Shown: piece by piece, positions 26,082 to 34,360 of the stretch | How positions within the stretch are numbered: the first letter of the stretch is position 1 | Layout: every line of letters begins with the position of its first letter | DNA from: Variovorax paradoxus | Lineage (GTDB): Bacteria; Pseudomonadota; Gammaproteobacteria; Burkholderiales; Burkholderiaceae_C | Assembly: GCF_024734665.1 (NCBI RefSeq) | Contig: NZ_CP102931.1 | Location: 4,276,001 to 4,340,000 of the forward strand | Length of the DNA stretch: 64,000 bases | Reading direction: 5' to 3' | Position numbers and translations under genes: made by a program | The notes under the pieces: model-generated | Databases searched by the model: none | Seen by the model: only the letters and a program-made list of their open reading frames with translations | What the model was told of the DNA's origin: nothing

Positions 26082-27188
26082 TCAGTTCGAGATTGACCCA
26101 AACGCATTGCGCTCAAACGGCGATAGGCCCCTGATGTAGCGATGCACAGTGCTCTCGGAGCGGTGCCCTGTTTGCCGTTGGATAGCCCAAGTGGGCACTC
26201 CCGCCCGCGCAGCTGCAGTGACCAGCCCAGAGCGCAGGCTGTGCGCCGAAAACCCACTCGGATCGAGACCGCAATCGCGCATGCGCCGCCGCATCACACC
26301 TCCAACCGCCGCTCCGCTGAGCCCACCTCCGGGCCTTCCGTACCGGTCCACCCTCCGAAACAACGGCAGCGCGCCCATCGCCTCTTCCTGGCTCTGCTTG
26401 CGCAGCTGTTGAATCCAAGCCTTCAGCAGCTTGACCGGGCACATCCGCCCCGGCCCATGCGGCAACGCGACCACCCTACCCTTGCCCTGCTGATCCGTCT
26501 TCGATCGCACCAGCGTCACCGTCACCCCTTGGGCATCGAACGCCAGGTCTTCGAGCTTCAATCTCGCCAGCTCCGATCTCCTGAACCCTCCCGCAAAGCC
26601 CACGACCAACAATGCCCGATCCCGCAGGTCTCGCAGCGGGTCCAAGTGGCGCTGCGGCTTGGCGAGCACTCGCAGCATCTCCACGCTCAGGGGCTTGGCT
26701 TGCCGCTGTGCCGAGCCGTGCACTCGCCGAATCCCACGCATGGTGGTCCGGACCAACTCCGAGCGCGTGGGCGATGGCTTGCCCAGTACGGTGTGCGCAC
26801 TGGCAATCGCGGCCAAACGCCGATTCAGCGTGCTCGCCTTGACCTTGCCTGCGTATGCCGCCAGGTATCTGGCCACCATGGCCGGCGTCGCCGGGATTCT
26901 TCCGCCCCAGTCTCGGAAGTGCCGCAGGTCACCGGCATAGGCGCGCCGGGTGCTGTCGGCCACGGAACTGACAAGATAGTGCTTGAACTGGGGAAGCGGC
27001 TTGATGGGCTTAGCGAGCCTGGTGTGCCTAGCGGTGGTCTTCCTCGCCTTGGCGGCGCTAGACGCGATAGATGCGCCCGTCGATGAATCGATGCGAAACT
27101 TCTTCATGGTCTTGCTCGCGGTTGAGTTGACGCTGATTGGTTCTTGAGAATGAACAACGCCCGCATCGGCGGGCATTGGGGGTGTCAT
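26082..27188 (-). CDS. Tyrosine recombinase/integrase
   Basis: A 368-residue site-specific recombinase. The N-terminal core-binding domain spans about 70-160 (SVADSTRRAYAGDLRHFRDW, KASTLNRRLAAIASAHTVLG). The catalytic domain has the arginine in GGFRRSELARL, the lysine in RSKTDQQGKG, the HxxR in SAHSLRSGLV, the histidine in RQTGHRSES and the nucleophile tyrosine in VHRYIRG, so all five are present. The first 65 residues are basic and of unclear role. It is likely the island's integrase or a resident phage-like recombinase. It is 3.7 kb from the tRNA-Pro end, not adjacent to it, so the att site it uses is uncertain. Confidence 0.9.
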   Translation of the reverse strand: MTPPMPADAGVVHSQEPISVNSTASKTMKKFRIDSSTGASIASSAAKARKTTARHTRLAKPIKPLPQFKHYLVSSVADSTRRAYAGDLRHFRDWGGRIPATPAMVARYLAAYAGKVKASTLNRRLAAIASAHTVLGKPSPTRSELVRTTMRGIRRVHGSAQRQAKPLSVEMLRVLAKPQRHLDPLRDLRDRALLVVGFAGGFRRSELARLKLEDLAFDAQGVTVTLVRSKTDQQGKGRVVALPHGPGRMCPVKLLKAWIQQLRKQSQEEAMGALPLFRRVDRYGRPGGGLSGAAVGGVMRRRMRDCGLDPSGFSAHSLRSGLVTAAARAGVPTWAIQRQTGHRSESTVHRYIRGLSPFERNAFGSISN

Positions 27189-27221
27189 GCCATAGGAGCA
27201 CCCATGGCCGTGTTCCGAGTC

Positions 27222-28127
27222 CTACAGGGCGGCGGAGCGGGCTCGCGGGATGCTCACTGCCACCGTCAGGTAAGCCGTCTGATCACCCAAGCCGGGCCGG
27301 CTGCGCAGCCGGATGGTCAGGTGCAAGGCGCCCTCTCCCAGCGCCTCGCCCAAGCTGCGCCCCAGGCCGCGCACCACGCGCACGGTGAGCTGGTACTCCG
27401 ACGGGGCCCACAGCACCAGCACCGCGCCCAGCGCTTGCTCCAGCCAGACCCCGCGGTGCCTGAACTCCTCCAGCACCTGCACCATCGCCGCATCCAGCTG
27501 CGTGGGCTCGTCCAGCGCTTGGGTGAAGAGCTCCAGCTGCACCTGGCCGAAGTCCAGGGTTTCGACGACATCCGAGTGATCCCAGGCCGCCTCCAGGATG
27601 GAGAGGCCCGCAAGGACGCTGCGCTGCAGCGCCACATAGAACCACTGCAGAGGCGCCAGTTCGGCCGGGACATTGACGTCCGCGATGTCGATGCGCGCAT
27701 CGATCGAATCGCACAGGATGCCGAGCATCGAATCCGCGTGTGGCGACGGGTGGTTGTGTGCGCCGAGGACGATACCGATGACGTGGGCGTCCTGGTCCCA
27801 CATGCGCCAGATGAGGCACATGGCCGCTTCGATCTCCGCGGGCTTGATGTCGACGCCGAAGGCCAGGCACAGGATGCAGGTGTCTGTAAGGTCCACCTGG
27901 CTGGCCGAGAGGATGGCGTCGCTGTCTGATGCCCCCTTGGCCTCGTGGTTCTCATCGGCCTCGATGAAGACCGGCTGCTGCTTCAGGAGGTCGGCCAGCG
28001 GGGTGTGGTGTGGCGTGTCGATGTGGGTGTGGAAGCGCTGGGCAAAGTGGCGCCCAGCTTGTCCGATGCCAATCAAGCGCACTGCGGCGCTCGGCCCACT
28101 GTCGGCGGATGTGTGAAGAACGTTCAT
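27222..28127 (-). CDS. Divergent FtsZ/tubulin-like protein
   Basis: About 301 residues from the ATG at 28127; a longer frame to 28265 crosses a hairpin and lacks protein-like sequence. The order of segments follows FtsZ: a start AAVRLIGIGQAGRHFAQRF (compare the FtsZ nucleotide loop), the strand-helix TDTCILCLAFGVDI, WFYVALQRSVLAGLSILEAA with VETLDFGQVQLELF (FtsZ: ITRPGLMNVDFADV), and an end GAVLVLWAPSEYQL with RPGLGDQTAYLTVAV (FtsZ: the DELRVTVVATG strand). The GGGTGTG tubulin signature is absent, so GTP hydrolysis is doubtful. The alignment was made by eye. The function is unknown. Confidence 0.6.
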   Translation of the reverse strand: MNVLHTSADSGPSAAVRLIGIGQAGRHFAQRFHTHIDTPHHTPLADLLKQQPVFIEADENHEAKGASDSDAILSASQVDLTDTCILCLAFGVDIKPAEIEAAMCLIWRMWDQDAHVIGIVLGAHNHPSPHADSMLGILCDSIDARIDIADVNVPAELAPLQWFYVALQRSVLAGLSILEAAWDHSDVVETLDFGQVQLELFTQALDEPTQLDAAMVQVLEEFRHRGVWLEQALGAVLVLWAPSEYQLTVRVVRGLGRSLGEALGEGALHLTIRLRSRPGLGDQTAYLTVAVSIPRARSAAL

Positions 28128-28221
28128 AGGGATGACCTGTGGCACCGCGCGCGAGGGCGCACGGTGCAAAAGAATGAAGAGAAACGAAGAAGAAAAAAGA
28201 AAGGGAAAAGCAGAAACAGCA

Positions 28222-28260
28222 AAGGCGCCGGACCGGCCTGGTGGGCCAGCACGGCGCCTT
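28222..28260 (-). terminator. Hairpin between lipoprotein and FtsZ-like genes
   Basis: AAGGCGCCG (28222-28230) and CGGCGCCTT (28252-28260) form a perfect nine-base stem with an inner partly paired loop. On the minus strand it is followed by T-rich sequence, so it probably ends lipoprotein transcription or attenuates transcription into the FtsZ-like gene. Confidence 0.5.
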
Positions 28261-28317
28261 CGCAAAGGGCTGTGGTTCGTGACGTAGGTGGCTACGTCAT
28301 CGGCTTGGGCTTGCGCT

Positions 28318-29445
28318 TCAGCACTGGCTGTCCAGGCTCTCGGCGGTGAAGTTCTTGGCGTCGGTGCGCGTCAACTCGCGCAGGCACACCGGCGTCTTGC
28401 TGCTGATCGCGCGGTCGAGCAAGGCGTAGTCCATGCGCCGCATCTGTCCGGCCTGCATCCAGACCGTGTTGCCCCTGCCGGTATGCAAGCACACCGCCTC
28501 TTCGCCACAAGGCTCGTACTTGGTGATCAGCGACATGAGGTTCTCGGGGCCGGTGCTTGGGGCAGATGGCTTGGCCTGGACCACAGTTGCTGGAGTCGAT
28601 GGGGTGTCAGCACCACGCTGGGGATTGCCAGCCGCAATCATGTCCGCCGCTTTCTGCAGCTTGGCCTGCTCCGCCTGTTCGGCTGCAGTGGGGGCCGCAA
28701 CCGAGGGAGACGCAACAGGCCGAGTCGCCGCCGATGCGGGAGCGGGGGTAGTGGGCTGCGCGCCAGCCGAGGGCGCTGCAGGCTGCCCATACTGCATCGA
28801 CGACGGGATGGCCTTGCTGTGGGCCCGCAGGACACTGCGCATGTGTTCGTCGAAGGCCAGAGCGTCGGATGCGACTTTCAGATACGGCGTCGTGGTCGCG
28901 GTGCTGTAGCTGACTGACGTGCTGAAGGTATTCGCCCCCTCGTCCTTGACGATCTTGTACGCAACCGATAGCCGCAATGGCGCTTCACTGACCTTGTCGC
29001 CGGTCACGACACGTATCACCGTGGCGTCTGTCTGATATTGCTGCGATCTGTCGATGTTCCAGTACAGCTCGGGGGGAATGCCGTACTTGAGGGCCGAGCC
29101 CAGCGGGTTGCCCATCCAGTCCATGAAGAAGTTCATTTTCTGAACCACGGCGGGCTTGAATGCGAGCGTCAGGTGTACCTCGCACGAGCGCCGCTTGATC
29201 GATTCGTCGTAGGACGTCACGACGGGCGTTCCGGCTTCAAGGGATACGGTATCCGCCGTCTTGAACTTGTAGCTGCCAAGGTCTTCGTCGTGCCCTTTAG
29301 CGACCATCCGCAACACGGACTCGATGCGCTGCGGATCGTTGCACGGCGGGGTTTCGGGGCCGCAGCCGACGAGCAGGACGGAAGTTGAAATGGCCACACT
29401 GGCCACGAACAGTCGGTATTTGGCCTTGCGAATGAAATGGAACAT
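28318..29445 (-). CDS. Putative lipoprotein of the mobile region
   Basis: A 375-residue protein from the ATG at 29445, with AGGAGAA just upstream. The N-terminus has a basic start (FHFIRKAKYRLF), a hydrophobic stretch and a lipobox LLVGC, so it is probably an acylated outer or inner membrane protein. Residues about 30-210 are a periplasmic domain, about 215-280 an alanine/proline-rich linker, and the last 70 residues a small domain with four cysteines (YEPCGEEAVCLHTG, CLRELT, DSQC). The family is not recognised. It is divergent from the XRE regulator, with a 20-base palindrome between them, suggesting control by that protein. Confidence 0.7.
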   Translation of the reverse strand: MFHFIRKAKYRLFVASVAISTSVLLVGCGPETPPCNDPQRIESVLRMVAKGHDEDLGSYKFKTADTVSLEAGTPVVTSYDESIKRRSCEVHLTLAFKPAVVQKMNFFMDWMGNPLGSALKYGIPPELYWNIDRSQQYQTDATVIRVVTGDKVSEAPLRLSVAYKIVKDEGANTFSTSVSYSTATTTPYLKVASDALAFDEHMRSVLRAHSKAIPSSMQYGQPAAPSAGAQPTTPAPASAATRPVASPSVAAPTAAEQAEQAKLQKAADMIAAGNPQRGADTPSTPATVVQAKPSAPSTGPENLMSLITKYEPCGEEAVCLHTGRGNTVWMQAGQMRRMDYALLDRAISSKTPVCLRELTRTDAKNFTAESLDSQC

Positions 29446-29536
29446 GGTTGAGTTCTCCTCGATTCTTGATAAACGCCCCATCCGAATGAGGCGCACAACT
29501 GGAAGGTCCCTGGGTACTAGTCCAGCATAATGTTAT

Positions 29537-29556
29537 CAATAGACACGTGTCTATTG
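29537..29556. promoter_or_regulatory. Perfect 20-base palindrome between lipoprotein and XRE genes
   Basis: A perfect palindrome with half-site CAATAGACAC lies in the gap between the two divergent genes, 28 bases before the XRE gene start. This is the typical place of a repressor operator that controls both genes. Confidence 0.65.
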
Positions 29557-29583
29557 GATACATTTAATTGAGAGTGATGCGCG

Positions 29584-29850
29584 ATGCGACCCAGCCGCAA
29601 CGCGCTTCTTCTGCAAGCTCTCGGAACCGCTCTTAAGGAGCGGAGAAATGAGCTTGGCCTGACGCAAGAGGACGTTGCCGGCGCCGCCGAAATCGATCGA
29701 CCATTCATCACGATGATCGAAGCGGCCAAGAAGCAGCCAACGATCAGCGTCTTGTGGAAGCTGGCCGATGCGCTGCAACTCAGCCCAAGCGACTTTGCGA
29801 AACGTGTTGACCAGCGCTATGTGAGCTATCGGACGAAAGCCCGCCAGTAA
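29584..29850 (+). CDS. XRE family helix-turn-helix regulator
   Basis: An 88-residue single-domain DNA-binding protein: LGTALKERRNELGLTQEDVA (helix 1-2) and DRPFITMIEAAKKQPTISVL, LWKLADALQLSPSDFAKRV. These match the Cro/CI-type helix-turn-helix. It has no peptidase or sensor domain. It is divergent from the lipoprotein gene and is preceded by a palindrome that is a natural operator. ImmA/IrrE-type peptidases cleave XRE proteins, and one is encoded 3.7 kb away, but pairing is unproven. Confidence 0.88.
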   Translation: MRPSRNALLLQALGTALKERRNELGLTQEDVAGAAEIDRPFITMIEAAKKQPTISVLWKLADALQLSPSDFAKRVDQRYVSYRTKARQ

Positions 29851-29930
29851 GGCGAAGGAACGAAGCCACACCGCCTCGCGTCGACAGAAAGTCCCGACTG
29901 CGCTAGATCAGGACCATTGCGACGTGACGC

Positions 29931-30314
29931 TCAGTACTCTTCCGGCAAAAGCAGGGTCGTAACGCTGCGATCTGCTTCGGTGATCAGCCAGATTCGGTTG
30001 TCGTGATCGCCAGCGTCCCGTGATGGCGGTACGGGTGCTGCACCTTTTTCGTCCGCCGCTTGTAGCGGCAATCGGTATACCGAGAGCACACGCAGGCCAT
30101 GCTCGAGCGCGTCTTCGTTGGTGACGACGTCTTCGGGGTCTATTTCTCCCCAGTCGCCAGTGATATGCCTGGCCAACAGAGCAAACGGGTTGCTGTTGGT
30201 GACGTGTAGGAGCGCCAGCGCACCTGGTGTTGCGACAACACGGCCCAGCGCAAAGCGCGGTGAGCTACCGGGCTTGAGAAAGTTGCTCAGAAAGTCCTTC
30301 ACTTGCATCTCCAT
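29931..30314 (-). CDS. Small conserved ICE/plasmid protein
   Basis: About 127 residues from an ATG at 30314 (MEMQVKDFLSNF); frames further upstream are unlike protein. The block FALGRVVATPGALALL, FALLARHITGDWGEIDPEDV and NRIWLITEADRSVTTLLLPE is a family common on plasmids and integrative elements in proteobacteria. It is often mis-labelled as a restriction subunit; I see no such motif. Its function is unknown to me. A good sigma-70 promoter lies about 200 bases upstream. Confidence 0.75.
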   Translation of the reverse strand: MEMQVKDFLSNFLKPGSSPRFALGRVVATPGALALLHVTNSNPFALLARHITGDWGEIDPEDVVTNEDALEHGLRVLSVYRLPLQAADEKGAAPVPPSRDAGDHDNRIWLITEADRSVTTLLLPEEY

Positions 30315-30525
30315 AGGAAAGAAGCGCCCATGCGGCAGCCGCACCTGGCCCCAGAGGGCAAGGTGCAGCGGTCGAAAAAGGCGCGCGGGGAACGAAACGA
30401 AAACGGCCACCAGGGACAGCGGCAAATGCGCTGGCTTGGCGGCCATCGAGGGCTACAGGCGGCGGTGTGCCTGCATACGGGCTAGGTTTGCTTGGCTTGT
30501 GCTGGCAGGCCTAGTCCGTGGATGA

Positions 30526-30554
30526 ATTATAGCGCCAAAAGTGACAAAATGTAA
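30526..30554 (-). promoter_or_regulatory. Sigma-70-like promoter for the ICE protein
   Basis: On the minus strand, TTACAT (30554-30549), a 17-base spacer and a perfect TATAAT (30531-30526). It drives transcription toward the gene starting at 30314 with a leader of about 200 bases. Confidence 0.7.
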
Positions 30555-30567
30555 GAAATTTGACTCA

Positions 30568-30591
30568 AAAACACTCGAATTCGAGTGTTTT
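30568..30591. promoter_or_regulatory. Perfect 24-base palindrome upstream of promoter
   Basis: Half-site AAAACACTCGAA, perfect over 12 pairs, centred 30579/30580 and ending 13 bases upstream of the -35 box. It fits an upstream regulator site better than a terminator, having no loop. Confidence 0.6.
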
Positions 30592-30838
30592 GGGGCCGTA
30601 TGAAGCCCTGTAGAGGCACGTGCCTCGAGCCATGCGTCAAAAGCGCCTCTTGGCTTGTGCAGGCCAGTAAGGGCCGGTGAGGCGAGTCGTGGTTGAGCCG
30701 CTAGCGCCCTGTGCCTAGCTGGAGCAGGACACGCGGGGCACGGCAGCGCCAAGCGGGCTGTGTCTTGTGCACCCGTGCGCATCATTGGACCTGCGCAATT
30801 TAGGGCATACCTAGGGCACGGCGCCCGAAAATGACAAA

Positions 30839-30868
30839 GGGGTTAGCAACTACTACGCTGCTAACCCC
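30839..30868 (-). terminator. Stem-loop downstream of tRNA-Pro
   Basis: GGGGTTAGCA (30839-30848) pairs with TGCTAACCCC (30859-30868), extended by TGACA/TGTCA. On the minus strand it follows the tRNA 3' end by ten bases and is followed by CTTTGTCATTTTC, so it likely terminates the tRNA transcript. Confidence 0.6.
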
Positions 30869-30877
30869 TGTCAATAC

Positions 30878-30954
30878 TGGTCGGTGTGAAAGGATTCGAA
30901 CCTTCGACCCCTTGCACCCCATGCAAGTGCGCTACCAGGCTGCGCCACACACCG
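30878..30954 (-). tRNA. tRNA-Pro(GGG)
   Basis: A complete 77-base tRNA on the minus strand with encoded 3' CCA. Acceptor stem CGGTGTG/CACACCG, D-loop GCGCAGCCTGGTAGCGC, anticodon stem CTTGC/GCAAG with loop ATGGGGT (anticodon GGG), and T arm GGTTCGAATCC. Its 3' end points left into the accessory region, the usual orientation for integration of islands. Confidence 0.93.
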
Positions 30955-30980
30955 AAGCTCTCGATTATAGCGGCTGAAAT

Positions 30981-31439
30981 TCAGCGCCCGAGGGTCAGCA
31001 GCTCACGAATTTCAAAGAGTTCGCGCCGCAGGTGCAACAACTGCGACAGGTCGACCGTCTGCGCGGCAGACGACGAGGGTGAATCCTGCACCACGGCGGC
31101 ATCGAATTCTTCCTGGTCGATCTCGATGGCCTCCATGCCTTCGAGCGGCACCTCGCCCGCCTTGCGACGGTCGCGTTCACCCTGCACGAGTTCTTGCAGC
31201 TTGTTGCGCGCGCCGCTGATCGTGAAGCCCTGGTCGTAGAGCAGATCGCGGATGCGGCGGATCATGAGCACCTCGTGGTGCTGGTAGTAGCGGCGATTGC
31301 CGCGCCGCTTCATGGGCCGCAGCTGCGTGAACTCCTGCTCCCAATAACGCAGCACGTGCGGCTTGACGCCGCACAGTTCGCCGACCTCACCAATGGTGAA
31401 GTAGCGTTTGACGGGAATCGGAGGGAGCGTTTTCTCCAT
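30981..31439 (-). CDS. MerR family regulator next to ihfA
   Basis: A 152-residue MerR-type protein from the ATG at 31439 (a TTG three codons earlier is weaker). The helix-turn-helix FTIGEVGELCGVKPHVLRYW with YEQEF-type W and NRRYYQHHEVLMIRRIRDLL is typical; the C-terminus has no metal-binding cysteines, so it is not a metal regulator. A MerR gene behind pheT-ihfA is a standard arrangement in betaproteobacteria. It is the last gene of the leftward thrS operon, 65 bases from ihfA. Confidence 0.9.
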   Translation of the reverse strand: MEKTLPPIPVKRYFTIGEVGELCGVKPHVLRYWEQEFTQLRPMKRRGNRRYYQHHEVLMIRRIRDLLYDQGFTISGARNKLQELVQGERDRRKAGEVPLEGMEAIEIDQEEFDAAVVQDSPSSSAAQTVDLSQLLHLRRELFEIRELLTLGR

Positions 31440-31503
31440 TGAAATCAAGACTGTGCGCGGGAAACCTGAGAGATTACTCTACGCAGGCGCGCAGCACCAA
31501 GCA

Positions 31504-31884
31504 CTATTCGGCGCCCAGGCTCCACTCGACTTCGGATGCGCCGTTCTGGTCGATGCTTCCGTGGATCTGCTCCTTGAGCTTCGCACTCGCGTGGAACGTG
31601 GCCACGCGGCGCTCGCCGATCGGAATGGCCTCGCCGGTGCGCGGGTTGCGGCCCGGCCGCGGCGCCTTCACGCGGATCTGGAAGTTGCCGAAGCCTGAGA
31701 TCTTCACGTCCGTGCCTTCGACGAGACTGCTGGCCACGAGCTCGAAGAACGCCTCGACCATGTCCTTGGACTCGCGCTTGTTCAGGCCGATCTGCTCGAA
31801 CAGCAGGTCGGCCAGATGCGCCTTGGTGAGCGCAGGCGTTTCGAGAGCCTCGAGCGTGAATTCGGCAGCGTTCATTCTCATCAT
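31504..31884 (-). CDS. ihfA: Integration host factor subunit alpha
   Basis: A 126-residue DNA-bending protein: LTKAHLADLLFEQIGLNKRE, FFELVASSLVEGTDVKISGF, then GNFQIRVKAPRPGRNPRTGE, in the beta-arm that intercalates DNA, and the tail ATFHASAKLKEQI. It starts at an ATG that overlaps the pheT stop by four bases, with alternative starts at nearby ATGs. IHF alpha pairs with IhfB to bend DNA in recombination, replication and transcription. The C-terminus after about residue 105 (GSIDQNGASEVEWSLGAE) is longer than in the enteric protein. Confidence 0.95.
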   Translation of the reverse strand: MMRMNAAEFTLEALETPALTKAHLADLLFEQIGLNKRESKDMVEAFFELVASSLVEGTDVKISGFGNFQIRVKAPRPGRNPRTGEAIPIGERRVATFHASAKLKEQIHGSIDQNGASEVEWSLGAE

Positions 31885-34322
31885 CCCCTCAAGCGGCCGC
31901 CGAGCTTGGCGTCCAGTTGTTCGACGATTGCACGGACCGCGGGCTCGACCTGCTCGTCCGTCAGGGTGGCGTTGTCGCTCTGGAAACTGAGGCGAACCGC
32001 CATGCTCTTCTCGCCTTGCGCCAAGGCGCCCGGCGCAGCCACGGCACCATCGCGCAGCGGCTGCGGGCGATAGATGTCGAACAGCGTTACGTCGCGCAGC
32101 AGTCCCTGCGCAACCGTCGTCGAGCGAATGGCCTGCACCAGTGCATCGTGCGTAACGGCTTCGGCCACGACCACGGCAAGGTCGCGCTCCACAGCCTGGT
32201 GCTTAGGCACCGGCTGTGCGACCGGCACGGGGCGCGCCGTAACGGCATCGAGGTCGAGTTCGAACAACACGGGCGCCTGTGCGAAGTCCCACTTCTGGCG
32301 CCAGCGCGGATGCAGTTCGCCGACGAAGCCGATGGCCTTGCCGCCAACCAGCACGCGCGCCGAACGGCCCGGGTGCAGGGCCGGATGCTCGGCCACTTCG
32401 AAGCTGGGCACCAGCGGCGCGAGCAGTGCTTCGACGTCGCCCTTGACGTCGTAGAAGTCGACGCGCTGCGGCTTGCCGTCCCAGCGCGACTCGTTGGCGT
32501 CGCCCCAGGCGAGGCCCGCCACGCGCATCGGCTGGTTCACGCCGCGCACGGTGCTGTCGGTGGTGGCAACGCTGTCGTCGCGCATGAACACGCGGCCCAC
32601 TTCGAACACGCGCACACGAGGCGCCTTGCGGTCGAGGTTGAACTTGAGCACCTGCAGCAGCGAGCCCAGCAGCGACGAGCGCATCACGCTCATCTGGCTG
32701 GCGATGGGGTTCAGCAGCTTGATCGGGTTCGCATTGCCTGCGAGGTCCTGCTCCCAATGCGCTTCGACGAAACTGAAGTTGATCGTTTCCTGATAGCCCA
32801 GCCCCGCGACGCTGCGGCGCACCGCAAAGCGGCTGCGCTGCGCCTCGGGCCGCACGCGGGCGGTGATGGGAGCGAGCGGCGCGGTGGTCGGCAGGTTGTT
32901 GAAGCCGATCAGACGCGCGACTTCCTCGATCAGGTCTTCTTCGATCAGCAGGTCGAAGCGGTGCGGCGGCGGGGTCACAGTCAACGTGCCCTCGCCTTCA
33001 GTGATCGTGAAGCCGAGACGGTTCAGCGCGTCGGCGCATTGCGCCTGCGTCAGCGGCATGCCGATCACGCGCGCCGCACGCTCGACGCGCAGCGTGACGG
33101 GTACGGCCTCGGGCACGCTCAGCGTCTGGTCGTCCATCCTGCCGGCCTCGCCGCCGCAGATCTCGACGATCAGTTGCGTGATGCGCTCGATGATTTGCAC
33201 AGTGCGGCTCGGATCGACGCCACGCTCGTAGCGGTGGCCCGCATCGGTCGAGAAGTTGAAGCGACGCGAACGCCCTTGCACAGCCTCGGGCCACCAGAAC
33301 GCGGCCTCGACATAGATGTTGCGCGTGTCGTCGGACACCGAGGTGGCGTCGCCTCCCATGATGCCGGCGAGCGATTCGACTTCGTGGTCGTCGGCGATCA
33401 CGCCGACCTTCTCGTCGACGGTGATGGTCGTGCCGTTGAGCAGCTTGAGCTGTTCGCCCGCCTTGCCCCAGCGCACCGTGAGGCCGCCGTGGATCTTGTC
33501 GAGGTCGAAGATGTGGCTGGGCTGGCCGTATTCGAACATCACGTAGTTCGAGATGTCGACCAGCGGCGTCACACTGCGTTGGCCGCAGCGCGCAAGGCGC
33601 TCGACCATCCATGCCGGCGTCGCGACCTTGGTGTTGACGCCGCGCACGATGCGACCCGAGAAGCGGCCGCAGAGTTCGGGGGCTTCGACCTTGACGGGCA
33701 GCACGTCGGCGAAAGACGTCGCCACCGGCGCGATGGCAGGAGTCTTGAGCGGCGCGTCGGTGAGCGCGGCGAGTTCACGCGCCACGCCGTAGACGCTGAG
33801 GCCGTGCGCCAGGTTGGGAGTGAGCTTGAGCGTGAGCAGCGCGTCGTCGAGCTTGAGCACGTCGCGTACGTCGGCGCCGATGGGCGCATTGGCATCGAGC
33901 TCGAGCAGGCCGCCGTGGTCTTCGTTCAGGCCCAGTTCGCGCGCCGAGCACAGCATGCCCTGGCTCTCGACGCCGCGCAGCTTGCCGAGCTTGATGAGGA
34001 AGGGCTTGCCGTCTTCACCCGGCGGCAGTTCGGCGCCGACGAGTGCGCACGGCACCTTGATGCCGACACGCGCATTGGGTGCGCCGCACACGATATTGAG
34101 CAAGGCGCCCTGCCCCGCGTCGACCTGGCACACGCGCAGGCGATCGGCATTCGGGTGCTGCTCGGCTTCCTTGATTTCGCCGACCACGATGCGCGTGAAA
34201 GGCGGCGCCACCGGTCGGCGCTCTTCGACCTCGAAGCCACCCATGGTGAGCGTTTCGGCCAGTGCGGCGCTGTCGAGGGGCGGGTTGCAGAACTCGCGCA
34301 GCCAGGATTCCGGGAATTGCAT
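31881..34322 (-). CDS. pheT: Phenylalanyl-tRNA synthetase beta subunit
   Basis: An 813-residue protein of the expected length. It starts MQFPESWLREFCNPPLDSAA. The tRNA-binding EMAP-like domain is about 40-150 (VVGEIKEAEQHPNADRLRVC), the B3/B4 editing region about 210-370, B5 about 400-475, and the FDX-anticodon-binding domain is C-terminal (VPKHQAVERDLAVVVAEAVT, RLSFQSDNATLTDEQV). With PheS it forms the alpha2beta2 enzyme that charges tRNA-Phe. It follows pheS after a 38-base gap and overlaps ihfA. Confidence 0.96.
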   Translation of the reverse strand: MQFPESWLREFCNPPLDSAALAETLTMGGFEVEERRPVAPPFTRIVVGEIKEAEQHPNADRLRVCQVDAGQGALLNIVCGAPNARVGIKVPCALVGAELPPGEDGKPFLIKLGKLRGVESQGMLCSARELGLNEDHGGLLELDANAPIGADVRDVLKLDDALLTLKLTPNLAHGLSVYGVARELAALTDAPLKTPAIAPVATSFADVLPVKVEAPELCGRFSGRIVRGVNTKVATPAWMVERLARCGQRSVTPLVDISNYVMFEYGQPSHIFDLDKIHGGLTVRWGKAGEQLKLLNGTTITVDEKVGVIADDHEVESLAGIMGGDATSVSDDTRNIYVEAAFWWPEAVQGRSRRFNFSTDAGHRYERGVDPSRTVQIIERITQLIVEICGGEAGRMDDQTLSVPEAVPVTLRVERAARVIGMPLTQAQCADALNRLGFTITEGEGTLTVTPPPHRFDLLIEEDLIEEVARLIGFNNLPTTAPLAPITARVRPEAQRSRFAVRRSVAGLGYQETINFSFVEAHWEQDLAGNANPIKLLNPIASQMSVMRSSLLGSLLQVLKFNLDRKAPRVRVFEVGRVFMRDDSVATTDSTVRGVNQPMRVAGLAWGDANESRWDGKPQRVDFYDVKGDVEALLAPLVPSFEVAEHPALHPGRSARVLVGGKAIGFVGELHPRWRQKWDFAQAPVLFELDLDAVTARPVPVAQPVPKHQAVERDLAVVVAEAVTHDALVQAIRSTTVAQGLLRDVTLFDIYRPQPLRDGAVAAPGALAQGEKSMAVRLSFQSDNATLTDEQVEPAVRAIVEQLDAKLGGRLRG

Positions 34323-34360
34323 CTCTTCGATCTCGATCTGGTTTTTCTATGGAGGGGTGC

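Larger units (their letters stand above)
30315..30877. other. 563-base gap next to tRNA-Pro
   Basis: No gene is seen. It holds a good promoter (30526-30554), a 24-base palindrome (30568-30591) and a stem-loop next to the tRNA (30839-30868), each listed separately. It is the expected position of an island end. Confidence 0.5.
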
